From NCBI GenBank assembly GCA_045600845.1, contig JAZRYR010000011.1, positions 62,001 to 126,000 on the forward strand: a DNA stretch of 64,000 nt, read 5' to 3'. How positions within the stretch are numbered: position 1 is the first letter of the stretch; each line of letters starts with the position of its first letter. Shown here in pieces: positions 50,288-57,385 of this stretch. The notes below the pieces were generated by a model. That model saw nothing but the letters and a program-made list of their open reading frames with translations. It had not been told where the DNA came from and did not search any database. The position numbers and the translations under genes are program-made. The stretch is from RGIG5612 sp045600845 (GTDB taxonomy: Bacteria; Bacillota; Clostridia; Lachnospirales; Lachnospiraceae).

Positions 50288-51913
50288 ATGGCAAAAGAAA
50301 TCAAACATGGCGCAGAAGCTAGAGAAGCTCTTGGCAGAGGCGTTAATCAGTTAGCCGATACAGTTAAAGTTACATTAGGACCTAAAGGAAGAAACGTTGT
50401 TCTTTACAAACCTTATGGCAATCCATTGATCACAAACGATGGTGTTACTATCGCGAAAGAAATCGAATTCCCGGATTCTTTCGAAAACATGGGCGCGCAG
50501 CTTGTTCGTGAAGCTGCATCTAAGACAAATGATGTTGCTGGTGATGGTACAACAACCGCTACTGTATTAGCTCAGGCTATGATCAATGAAGGCGCAAAGA
50601 ACCTGGCAGCTGGCGCTAACCCAATCATCCTTCGTAAAGGTATGAGCGCAGCTTGTGAAGCAGCAGTAACAGCTCTTCTTAAAATGGGAAGAAAAGTTAA
50701 AGGCAAAGAGCAGATTGCTCGCGTTGCTGCTATTTCCGCAGGTGATGACAACGTTGGCGAAATGGTTGCTGACGCTATGGAAAAAGTTACAAACGATGGT
50801 GTTATCACTATTGAAGAATCCAAGACAATGCAGACAGAACTGGACCTGGTAGAAGGTATGCAGTTCGACCGTGGATATATTTCTCCATACCTTTGCACAG
50901 ATTTAGAGAAAATGGAAGCAGTTCTTGATAACCCATACATTCTTCTGACAGATAAGAAGATCACCGTTATCCAGGACATCCTTCCTCTTCTTGAGCAGAT
51001 CGTTAAAACAGGCGCTAAGCTGTTAATCATCGCTGAAGATATCGAAGGCGAAGCTCTTACAACATTAATCGTTAACAAACTTCGTGGAACTTTCAACGTA
51101 GTAGCTGTTAAGGCTCCTGGCTATGGCGACAGAAGAAAAGAAATGTTAAAAGATATGGCAGTTCTTACAGGCGGACAGCTTATTTCGGAAGAAGTTGGTC
51201 TGGAACTGAAAGATACGGACCTTTCCATGTTAGGACGTGCTAAGACCGTTCGCGTTGACAAAGAGCATACAATCATTGTTGATGGTGTTGGAAGCAAGAA
51301 AGAAATCGCTGGCAGAATCGCTCTGATCAAATCCCAGATTGAAACAACAACTTCTGAATATGACAGAGAGAAAATGCAGGAAAGACTTGCTAAGTTATCC
51401 GGTGGTGTAGCTGTTATCCGTGTTGGTGCTGCAACAGAAGCTGAAATGAGAGAAAAGAAACTCCGTATGGAAGATGCTTTAGCAGCAACAAGAGCAGCAG
51501 TTGAAGAAGGCATTATCGCAGGCGGCGGCAGTGCATACATTCACGCTATTCCTAAGGTAGAAAAGGCAGTTGCCGGATTAGAAGGCGACGAGAAGACTGG
51601 TGCGAACATTGTTCTGAAAGCTCTGGAAGCTCCATTATATGTTATTGCTGAGAACGCAGGTCTGGAAGGCAGCGTTATCGTTAACAAGGTAAGAGAAATG
51701 AAAGACGGCGAAGGCTTCGACGCCCTGAACGGCAAATACGTTGAGATGGTTAAAGCTGGTATCCTTGACCCAGTTAAGGTTACTCGTTCTGCTCTTCAGA
51801 ATGCAACCAGTGTTGCTTCTACCTACCTTACCACAGAAGCAGTTGTTGCGGACATAAAAGAGCCAGTTGCTCCAGCAGCTCCAGCAGCTCCAGGCATGGG
51901 CGGCATGATGTAA
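50288..51913 (+). CDS. groEL: GroEL chaperonin
   Basis: 541-aa Hsp60. TLGPKGRNVVLYKPYGNPLITNDGVTIAKEI at the N terminus with the ATP-site Asp in GDGTTTATVLAQ, AISAGDDNVGEM, AAVEEGIIAGGGSAYI and the C-terminal GMGGMM repeat. AAGTT-TLGP and DKKI (LLTDKKITVIQDILPLLEQI) are also as expected. It folds proteins in the cytoplasm with GroES. GGAGGCAAATAA precedes the ATG. Confidence 0.98.
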   Translation: MAKEIKHGAEAREALGRGVNQLADTVKVTLGPKGRNVVLYKPYGNPLITNDGVTIAKEIEFPDSFENMGAQLVREAASKTNDVAGDGTTTATVLAQAMINEGAKNLAAGANPIILRKGMSAACEAAVTALLKMGRKVKGKEQIARVAAISAGDDNVGEMVADAMEKVTNDGVITIEESKTMQTELDLVEGMQFDRGYISPYLCTDLEKMEAVLDNPYILLTDKKITVIQDILPLLEQIVKTGAKLLIIAEDIEGEALTTLIVNKLRGTFNVVAVKAPGYGDRRKEMLKDMAVLTGGQLISEEVGLELKDTDLSMLGRAKTVRVDKEHTIIVDGVGSKKEIAGRIALIKSQIETTTSEYDREKMQERLAKLSGGVAVIRVGAATEAEMREKKLRMEDALAATRAAVEEGIIAGGGSAYIHAIPKVEKAVAGLEGDEKTGANIVLKALEAPLYVIAENAGLEGSVIVNKVREMKDGEGFDALNGKYVEMVKAGILDPVKVTRSALQNATSVASTYLTTEAVVADIKEPVAPAAPAAPGMGGMM

Positions 51914-51955
51914 TTTAAAACAGAAGAACTAAGAGTTATATAGATACTTCCTTTT

Positions 51956-51980
51956 GGGCAGGCTGAAAAGCCTGCTCAAT
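51956..51980 (+). terminator. Terminator-like hairpin after groEL
   Basis: GCAGGCT (51958-51964), loop GAAA, AGCCTGC (51969-51975). The following TCAATTAA is only weakly T-rich, so termination may be incomplete. Confidence 0.6.
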
Positions 51981-52035
51981 TAATATGTCCTGGAAAAGTT
52001 TTTAAATTACAATACCATTTGTAGATTATATGTAG

Positions 52036-52041
52036 TATAAT
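52036..52041 (+). promoter_or_regulatory. Possible -10 box upstream of the pseudo-rhamnosidase
   Basis: TATAAT at 52036-52041, about 90 bases before the start codon. I see no -35 at the right distance, so the promoter is uncertain. Confidence 0.3.
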
Positions 52042-52130
52042 ATTACAACTGTCTTTATAGAGAGGGATAGTGGCGAAACAAATAGAAAAAGAAAAAAATT
52101 AATCATATAATTTTGAATAGGAGCGAGAAT

Positions 52131-55100
52131 ATGAACAGAGAATGGACTGCAAAATGGATAGGCCCACAGGAAAACGATAAATTTAATCCAGTAATTTATA
52201 AAGACTTCTTTATTGATGATGAAGTGAAAAAGGCCACTCTTTTTATCGCAAGCTTAGGACTGTTTGAAGCATATATCAATGGAACCAGAATAGGTAACGA
52301 ATATCTGTCTCCATATAAACAAGATCCGGAAAAAGGTGTTCCGTATTATGAATTTGATATAACCGACGAGTTAAATTACGGACCAGATTCGGAAGCGAAT
52401 TCCCTGGATGTTTTCTTAGGATCCGGTTGGGAAGAGGAGAATACCGAACGTTTTGCTTTGAAAGCAGAGATCGTTATTGAAGTGGAGAAAACCGAGGAAA
52501 AGGCAGAATATCTGTCTATGGAATTTGAAGAAGTTCTGGTTGAACCGGGAACTTTTTCCGAGGAGACGAAGAAAAAAGAGGAATTAGAAGATATTATCGA
52601 CCTGGATGAACTGTTTGTAGATGGTTCAGAAATGAATGATTTAGACAATTTATTTAATGATGATTTATTTGATGAATTTATCGATGAAATTATTGAAGAA
52701 AAAAAGACAAACCCGCCGGTGGAAAAAACAGAAACGGAAGAAGTTTTTGATGTAGAAGAGTTATTGGAAGAGGCAGAACCGTTTGCAGAAGAAATCACAG
52801 AAAAAACGGCAGCCGCAGAAGAGATGGGTTTCGATATTTCTGCTGAGTTAATCAGCAAAGCAGGCTTTGATGAAAACGAGAAAGAGAATCCGGAAGAAGA
52901 ACTTGAAGCTGAGGAAGAAGAACCCGTGGAAGAAGAGTTAGCAGAGGAGAGCGAAGAAACGGTAGAAGAAGCAATTGCCGGGACAGAAAGCGCCGAAGTT
53001 ATCGAGGAAGAAGCAGAAGAAATCACGGAAGAGCTCATGGAAGAGGCAGAAGAAGTAGAAGAAGAGACAGAAGAAGAAATCGAAACAGTAGATGAAGCTG
53101 AAATTATAGAAGAAACAGAAGAAGCAACCGAAGGTATTGCAGATGCTGTTTCCGTAGCTGGACTTGCTGGCTTAGCAGTAGTAGCTGAAACAGCAGTAGA
53201 CGCTGAGACCGAAGCTGCGGAGGAAACCGAAGCTGTTGAGGAATCGAAATCTGATATCCGGAAAGAAACGGAAGATGGGACAACACTTCCGGAAAATGTT
53301 ATCGTCATCACAACCGATGAAACCTGGGGCTATTATGCTTCAGATATTGAAACCTGCGGTATTGGAAAAGGAGAAGTGTTTAACCGTCTGCTCTGGGCCG
53401 ATAAGGACAATCCGGATAGAACGGTAGAGGTTCTGGATCTGGACCTTCCTTTAGTGGAACGTTATGCAGAACCGATTTCCATTCTGGAAGAGCTGAAAGC
53501 AGAGGAAATCGTGAAGAATGCTGCCGGCGAAGTATTTTTGGATTTTGGAAAACCTTTTACCGGTTATGTATCCTTTACATCAAATTGCCCGGAGGGCTCG
53601 AAGATTGTTTTTGATTTTGTGAAAGATCCGGAGGAAGAAATCGGACAGCCGGGCTTTACCTATATTGCCGATGGCGTTCCGGAAGTAGTCAGCGCTCATT
53701 TTACCTATTTCCAGGGAAGGTATGTAAAGGTCAGTGGATGGAACGGCGAACTGAATCCAGAAATCTTTAAGGCAATCGTTGTGCTGCCGGAAGAACCGGA
53801 AGTAGTGGAAGAGCCAGAAGAAGTAATTGCAGAAGAGGAACTGGAAGCAATTCTTCAGACCGGATATATTGAGACTTCCGACGAAAACCTGAACCGTCTA
53901 TTTGATAATATTTTCACGAGACAGGATATTCTTTTTGCCGATATCGATTCCGAAGAAATTCCGGACGGTGTAACAGAAGCAGTCAATAAATTTGCGACAG
54001 CAGCCTGCTACAACATGGATGTAAAAGAATATATTGAAACAATGCTGGAAGGCCAGAACGGGAAATGTCTTGTTACTGTCCCATGGGCTTTGTATTGTAT
54101 GTATGGCGATAAGGAAGGCCTGGAAAATCAGTACGATGCTATGAAGGCTTATGTGGATGAGTCAAAAGATGAAATAGAAGGCTATCTGAAAGAGTCCGAA
54201 GAGTTTCTTCCATATGATGAGTTCTCAGACCCGGCATTCATTGCTTCTGCAAATTATTTTGAAGTGGCAGATATTGTTGAAAAAGCTGCAAAGGTGCTGG
54301 GAAAAGAAGAGGATGAAGCAACATACGGAAAATTGGCTGCAGATGTAAAATCTGCTGTCCTGGATGAATATTTTACACCTACCGGAAGAAACTTCCTTTC
54401 CACCCAGGAAGAATTGGTTACAGCTTTAAGAACCGGTATGTTCAACAATAGAGAACGCCTGATAACAGATCTTAAGACGAACTTTAAAGAGAATTGCTAT
54501 CAGATTACCTGTGGTTTTGAAGAAACTCCGCAGCTGTGCAAGACTTTGGCAGATAACGGTCTGGAAGATCTGGCATATCGATTCCTCCTGGATATTGATA
54601 ATTATGGATGGTTATATGGCGTGGAAGAATCGGATACCACAATCTGGACCAGCCCGGATTCAATTCTGGAAGACGGAACGATTGACAAAGAGATTCTGGA
54701 AGCGGATGACAGCATGGAATATGGTGCGGTTGCTGAATTCCTTTATGCGTATATTTTAGGAATTAAACCTTTGGAGCCAGGCTTCCAAAAAATCGAATTG
54801 GCACCAGTCCCAAATTCTAATCTTGTTTATGCGAATGGCGAATATCAATCACCGGTAGGGAAAATTGTTTCCGGATGGGAAGTTTTGGAAGATGGAACCA
54901 TTCAGCTGCATTTCGAAATTCCGGAAGGAGCAGAGGCAAAAGTGATTCTTCCTGCCTGTGAGGATGAAAACATCGCTGTTCAGAATCTGGCGGGCGGTGT
55001 GTATGATTTTGAGTATATGCCGACAAAGGACTATATTCACCTTTTTAATGAAAACAGCACCATTGGGGATCTCCTGAAGTATCAGGATTCCATAGATATT

Positions 55101-55247
55101 ATTGAGGAAATCCGGCCGGAACTGATGGAAACGATAAAAAATGCAGACAGAAAAGTCCTGGCAGAACCATTGGATTGTATTGAAAATCTTGGAATTGGGG
55201 AAGAAGAACTGAAAGAAATAAAAGAAAAAATCTGTCAATTACTCTGA
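52131..55247 (+). CDS. GH78 alpha-L-rhamnosidase-derived pseudoenzyme with a large acidic insert
   Basis: 1038-aa protein. Residues 1-115 match the rhamnosidase N-terminal domain (ATLFIASLGLFEAYINGTRIG, YYEFDITDEL, LDVFLGSGWEEE). Residues about 117-385 are an insert, mostly Glu-rich, within that domain; the fold resumes at VIVITTDETWGYY. Then come the Bac_rhamnosid region (VFLDFGKPFTGYVSF, FTYFQGRYVKVSGW), the (alpha/alpha)6 catalytic fold (residues about 590-880) and the C-terminal beta domain (PGFQKIELAPVP). The usual DCPQRDERxGW acid motif is replaced by a DIDSEEIPDGV stretch, and TTIWE reads TTIWTSPDS, so both catalytic Glu appear lost. No signal peptide. AGGAG fixes ATG 52131. Confidence 0.8.
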   Translation: MNREWTAKWIGPQENDKFNPVIYKDFFIDDEVKKATLFIASLGLFEAYINGTRIGNEYLSPYKQDPEKGVPYYEFDITDELNYGPDSEANSLDVFLGSGWEEENTERFALKAEIVIEVEKTEEKAEYLSMEFEEVLVEPGTFSEETKKKEELEDIIDLDELFVDGSEMNDLDNLFNDDLFDEFIDEIIEEKKTNPPVEKTETEEVFDVEELLEEAEPFAEEITEKTAAAEEMGFDISAELISKAGFDENEKENPEEELEAEEEEPVEEELAEESEETVEEAIAGTESAEVIEEEAEEITEELMEEAEEVEEETEEEIETVDEAEIIEETEEATEGIADAVSVAGLAGLAVVAETAVDAETEAAEETEAVEESKSDIRKETEDGTTLPENVIVITTDETWGYYASDIETCGIGKGEVFNRLLWADKDNPDRTVEVLDLDLPLVERYAEPISILEELKAEEIVKNAAGEVFLDFGKPFTGYVSFTSNCPEGSKIVFDFVKDPEEEIGQPGFTYIADGVPEVVSAHFTYFQGRYVKVSGWNGELNPEIFKAIVVLPEEPEVVEEPEEVIAEEELEAILQTGYIETSDENLNRLFDNIFTRQDILFADIDSEEIPDGVTEAVNKFATAACYNMDVKEYIETMLEGQNGKCLVTVPWALYCMYGDKEGLENQYDAMKAYVDESKDEIEGYLKESEEFLPYDEFSDPAFIASANYFEVADIVEKAAKVLGKEEDEATYGKLAADVKSAVLDEYFTPTGRNFLSTQEELVTALRTGMFNNRERLITDLKTNFKENCYQITCGFEETPQLCKTLADNGLEDLAYRFLLDIDNYGWLYGVEESDTTIWTSPDSILEDGTIDKEILEADDSMEYGAVAEFLYAYILGIKPLEPGFQKIELAPVPNSNLVYANGEYQSPVGKIVSGWEVLEDGTIQLHFEIPEGAEAKVILPACEDENIAVQNLAGGVYDFEYMPTKDYIHLFNENSTIGDLLKYQDSIDIIEEIRPELMETIKNADRKVLAEPLDCIENLGIGEEELKEIKEKICQLL

Positions 55248-55271
55248 TTCGGAAGAAAAAACGCTTTTTTT

Positions 55272-55310
55272 GCCACAATTTATAGTAATCTGCTATAAAT
55301 TGTGGCTTTT
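55272..55310 (+). terminator. Terminator after the pseudo-rhamnosidase
   Basis: Perfect 14-bp stem GCCACAATTTATAG (55272-55285) with CTATAAATTGTGGC (55293-55306), then TTTT. Confidence 0.9.
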
Positions 55311-55312
55311 GT

Positions 55313-55341
55313 TTGCTATATACTACTAAATATGGTAAAAT
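55313..55341 (+). promoter_or_regulatory. Sigma-A promoter of nrdR
   Basis: TTGCTA (55313-55318), 17-bp spacer, TAAAAT (55336-55341) with TGG just before it (extended -10). Confidence 0.65.
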
Positions 55342-55376
55342 CAAAAAAATTATGAATAAATGGAGGTCTTTTTCGT

Positions 55377-55826
55377 ATGAAGTGTCCTTTTTGTGGCTGT
55401 ATTGAAACGAAGGTATTGGATTCCAGGCCGAATGAAGATCGAACGGCGATTCGACGTCGGCGTGTCTGTGACCAATGTAATAAACGGTTTACAACTTATG
55501 AAAAGATTGAAACTATCCCTTTGATCGTTATTAAAAAAGATAATAACCGGGAAGCATATGACCGTACCAAGATTGAAAAAGGTGTTCTTCGTGCCTGCTA
55601 TAAACGGCCGGTTTCTGCAGCCAGATTAGAACAACTTATTGATGATATTGAAACATCGATTTATTCTCTCGAGACTTCCGAAGTGAAAAGCACCGCCATT
55701 GGTGAGATTGTCATGGATGCTTTAAAAGAAGTTGATCAGGTTGCATATGTTCGATTTGCATCTGTTTACCGTGAGTTCAAAGATGTTAACACCTTCATAG
55801 ATGAAATTAAAAAATTGAACGAGTAA
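55377..55826 (+). CDS. nrdR: NrdR, ribonucleotide reductase repressor
   Basis: 149-aa regulator. The N-terminal zinc ribbon is MKCPFCGCIETKVLDSRP with the second CxxC in RRRVCDQCNKRFTTYE. The ATP-cone follows from about residue 47 (PLIVIKKDNNREAYDRTKIEKGV) and ends YVRFASVYREFKDVNTFIDEI. It senses dATP/ATP and binds NrdR boxes of nrd operons; none of those genes is here. GGAGG precedes the ATG. Its stop overlaps the yqeG start by 1 base (TAATG). Confidence 0.96.
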   Translation: MKCPFCGCIETKVLDSRPNEDRTAIRRRRVCDQCNKRFTTYEKIETIPLIVIKKDNNREAYDRTKIEKGVLRACYKRPVSAARLEQLIDDIETSIYSLETSEVKSTAIGEIVMDALKEVDQVAYVRFASVYREFKDVNTFIDEIKKLNE

Positions 55827-56341
55827 TGTTTAAAAAATTCTATCCAACTGTGTATGTGTTAAGCGCATACACAGTTGATTTTTCTGAAATTTATAATAAA
55901 GGATACCGGGTACTTATTCTGGATGTGGATAATACTCTGGTGGAACACGGAGCACCGGCAGATGAAAAAGCAGTTGCTTTTTTTGAGTATGTTCACGACC
56001 TGGGTCTGAAAACATGCATTCTTTCCAATAATTCTGAACCAAGAATAAAGCCTTTTGCGGACGCTGTGAAAAGCGATTATATTTTTGACGCTGGTAAGCC
56101 AAAACGCTCTGGCTATGAAAAAGCCATGAAAAAACTGGGTGGAAATAAAAGCAATACTCTTTTTATGGGAGATCAGCTGTTTACCGATATTTATGGGGCC
56201 AACCGAACCGGCATTAAGTCTATCCTTGTGAAACCGATAAAAATAGACCCACAGTTTTTGATCCGCCTGAAACGACAGGGGGAAAAAATCGTCCTGCCTT
56301 TTTATTTCGCTTATGCGAAACGGCATCCTAAGAGCTTATAA
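55826..56341 (+). CDS. YqeG family HAD IIIA-type phosphatase
   Basis: 171-aa haloacid dehalogenase-superfamily protein. Motif I is LILDVDNTLVEHGAP (residues about 30-44, nucleophile DVDNT), motif II in CILSNNSEPR, and the motif III/IV region KPKRSGYEKAMKKLG with FMGDQLFTDIYGANRTG. The Bacillus orthologue is next to aroE (aroD) and yqeH, and here too aroE follows 2 bases later. The natural substrate is unknown; related enzymes act on phosphatidylglycerophosphate. Confidence 0.92.
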   Translation: MFKKFYPTVYVLSAYTVDFSEIYNKGYRVLILDVDNTLVEHGAPADEKAVAFFEYVHDLGLKTCILSNNSEPRIKPFADAVKSDYIFDAGKPKRSGYEKAMKKLGGNKSNTLFMGDQLFTDIYGANRTGIKSILVKPIKIDPQFLIRLKRQGEKIVLPFYFAYAKRHPKSL

Positions 56342-56343
56342 AA

Positions 56344-57093
56344 ATGATAGATAAAAGATATGAAAAAGATATAAAAGTGCTCACAGGACTCATTGGGAGT
56401 CCTGTTTCTCATAGTCTTTCTCCCTCCATCCATAAAGAGGGCTTTCGAAAGAACGGAATGGAAGGCTATGACTATATACTTATGGATTCCGCAGAAACCA
56501 GCCTGGATATAATCTTATCCCACATGGATGAAAGATTTATTGGCTTTAATGTCACCATGCCGGATAAATTGGAAATCATGAAATACTTAGATAAGCTTTC
56601 GGAAGAAGCGGAAGCTATTGGCGCCGTGAATACGGTTAAAATCCAAAATGGAAAATTAACCGGATACAATACGGATGGCAAAGGATTTGTGGAAGCCCTG
56701 AAGAAACATGGCGTGACGATAAAAGAAAAGAAGATTCTTATTTTTGGCGCAGGAGGGGCAGCAAAGGCAGTTGCTTACGAACTGGAGAGAGAAGGCGCAA
56801 AGGTGGAAATTCTTCACCGGCCGGAAAAAGAAGAATTGCATTCAAAATTAATAGAGTGCGATATTTTTATTAATGCTTCCCCGGTAGGAATGGATGGAAT
56901 TTCTGCTCCTATTGAGCATTTAAATAATGTGAAAAAAGATCTGTTTATAGCAGATCTGATCTATAAACCAGAGACTACAAAACTGTTGGAAATGGCAGAA
57001 AAAAAAGGTCTCAGATTCATGAATGGAATGGCTATGTTATATGAACAGGCGAACCTGTCATTTCACATCTGGCATGGCGTAAAAATTTCTTAA
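56344..57093 (+). CDS. aroE: Shikimate dehydrogenase
   Basis: 249-aa NADPH enzyme that reduces 3-dehydroshikimate. Motifs are GLIGSPVSHSLSPSIHKEGF (substrate site), GFNVTMPDKLEIM (Lys is replaced by Asp-Lys: family consensus NVTxPxK is kept as NVTMPDK), GAVNTV, GYNTDGKGF, LIFGAGGAAKAVA and NASPVGMDG. FMNGMAMLYEQA ends the fold. The enzyme is a little short for the family (about 270 aa). The partner aroD-aroK fusion lies 3.9 kb downstream, separated by two ABC genes. Confidence 0.94.
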   Translation: MIDKRYEKDIKVLTGLIGSPVSHSLSPSIHKEGFRKNGMEGYDYILMDSAETSLDIILSHMDERFIGFNVTMPDKLEIMKYLDKLSEEAEAIGAVNTVKIQNGKLTGYNTDGKGFVEALKKHGVTIKEKKILIFGAGGAAKAVAYELEREGAKVEILHRPEKEELHSKLIECDIFINASPVGMDGISAPIEHLNNVKKDLFIADLIYKPETTKLLEMAEKKGLRFMNGMAMLYEQANLSFHIWHGVKIS

Positions 57094-57150
57094 TATTTCT
57101 ATACAATATACCCAAAATTATTTAGTAATATTTATTGATTTTTGTATGTA

Positions 57151-57180
57151 AACAACCAACTTTCAAATTGTTGTTGTATT
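57151..57180 (+). promoter_or_regulatory. Imperfect inverted repeat overlapping the -35 of the ABC promoter
   Basis: ACAACCAAC (57152-57160) and GTTGTTGT (57170-57177) are complementary with a one-base bulge. Such a MarR-type site could repress the ABC transporter genes, but no regulator gene is adjacent. Confidence 0.35.
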
Positions 57181-57202
57181 GGTATTGCAAAAATAATACA
57201 AT
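57174..57202 (+). promoter_or_regulatory. Sigma-A promoter of the ABC transporter pair
   Basis: TTGTAT (57174-57179), 17-bp spacer, TACAAT (57197-57202). Start near 57209, giving a 177-base leader. Confidence 0.6.
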
Positions 57203-57208
57203 TAGACC

Positions 57209-57385
57209 ATCAGTGAATTTTTGCTTTTTTCACGATGCTTTTTTGTGCGTAAAATGAGCCCAGCGGCCGCCGCTTGCGAGCGGACATTGGGCGAAAACGT
57301 ACAGCGAGACGAAGTCGAGCCTGTGCGTAGAAAAGCGTGAAGAAAGCGGTAGCAATTGTAGTTAGAAGAAGAAATAGGAGTAGAA
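57209..57385 (+). ncRNA. Large folded leader RNA before the ABC pair
   Basis: A 12-bp helix joins 57223-57234 (GCTTTTTTCACG) with 57336-57347 (one G-T). It encloses a multibranched domain. One arm, GCCCA (57258-57262) with TGGGC (57288-57292), contains a CCGCT-TGCG-AGCGG hairpin (57270-57283). A second, weaker arm, GTACAG with CTGTGC (57321-57326), closes on GAC-GAA-GTC. The GC-rich core is unlike the AT-rich surroundings. No terminator is visible before AGGAG and the ATG. A regulatory RNA or riboswitch-like element is likely; no known class was recognised. Confidence 0.55.

Noticed and set aside
52376..53311. Long minus-strand Ser-rich ORF opposite the acidic insert
   Set aside because: It is the mirror of GAA/GAG-rich codons (TTC/TCT giving Ser/Phe); no ribosome site or domain, while the plus frame is continuous with a recognisable fold.
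55859..56326. Minus-strand ORF of 155 codons opposite yqeG
   Set aside because: An antisense shadow; the HAD motifs are on the plus strand, and no promoter or ribosome site exists for the minus frame.
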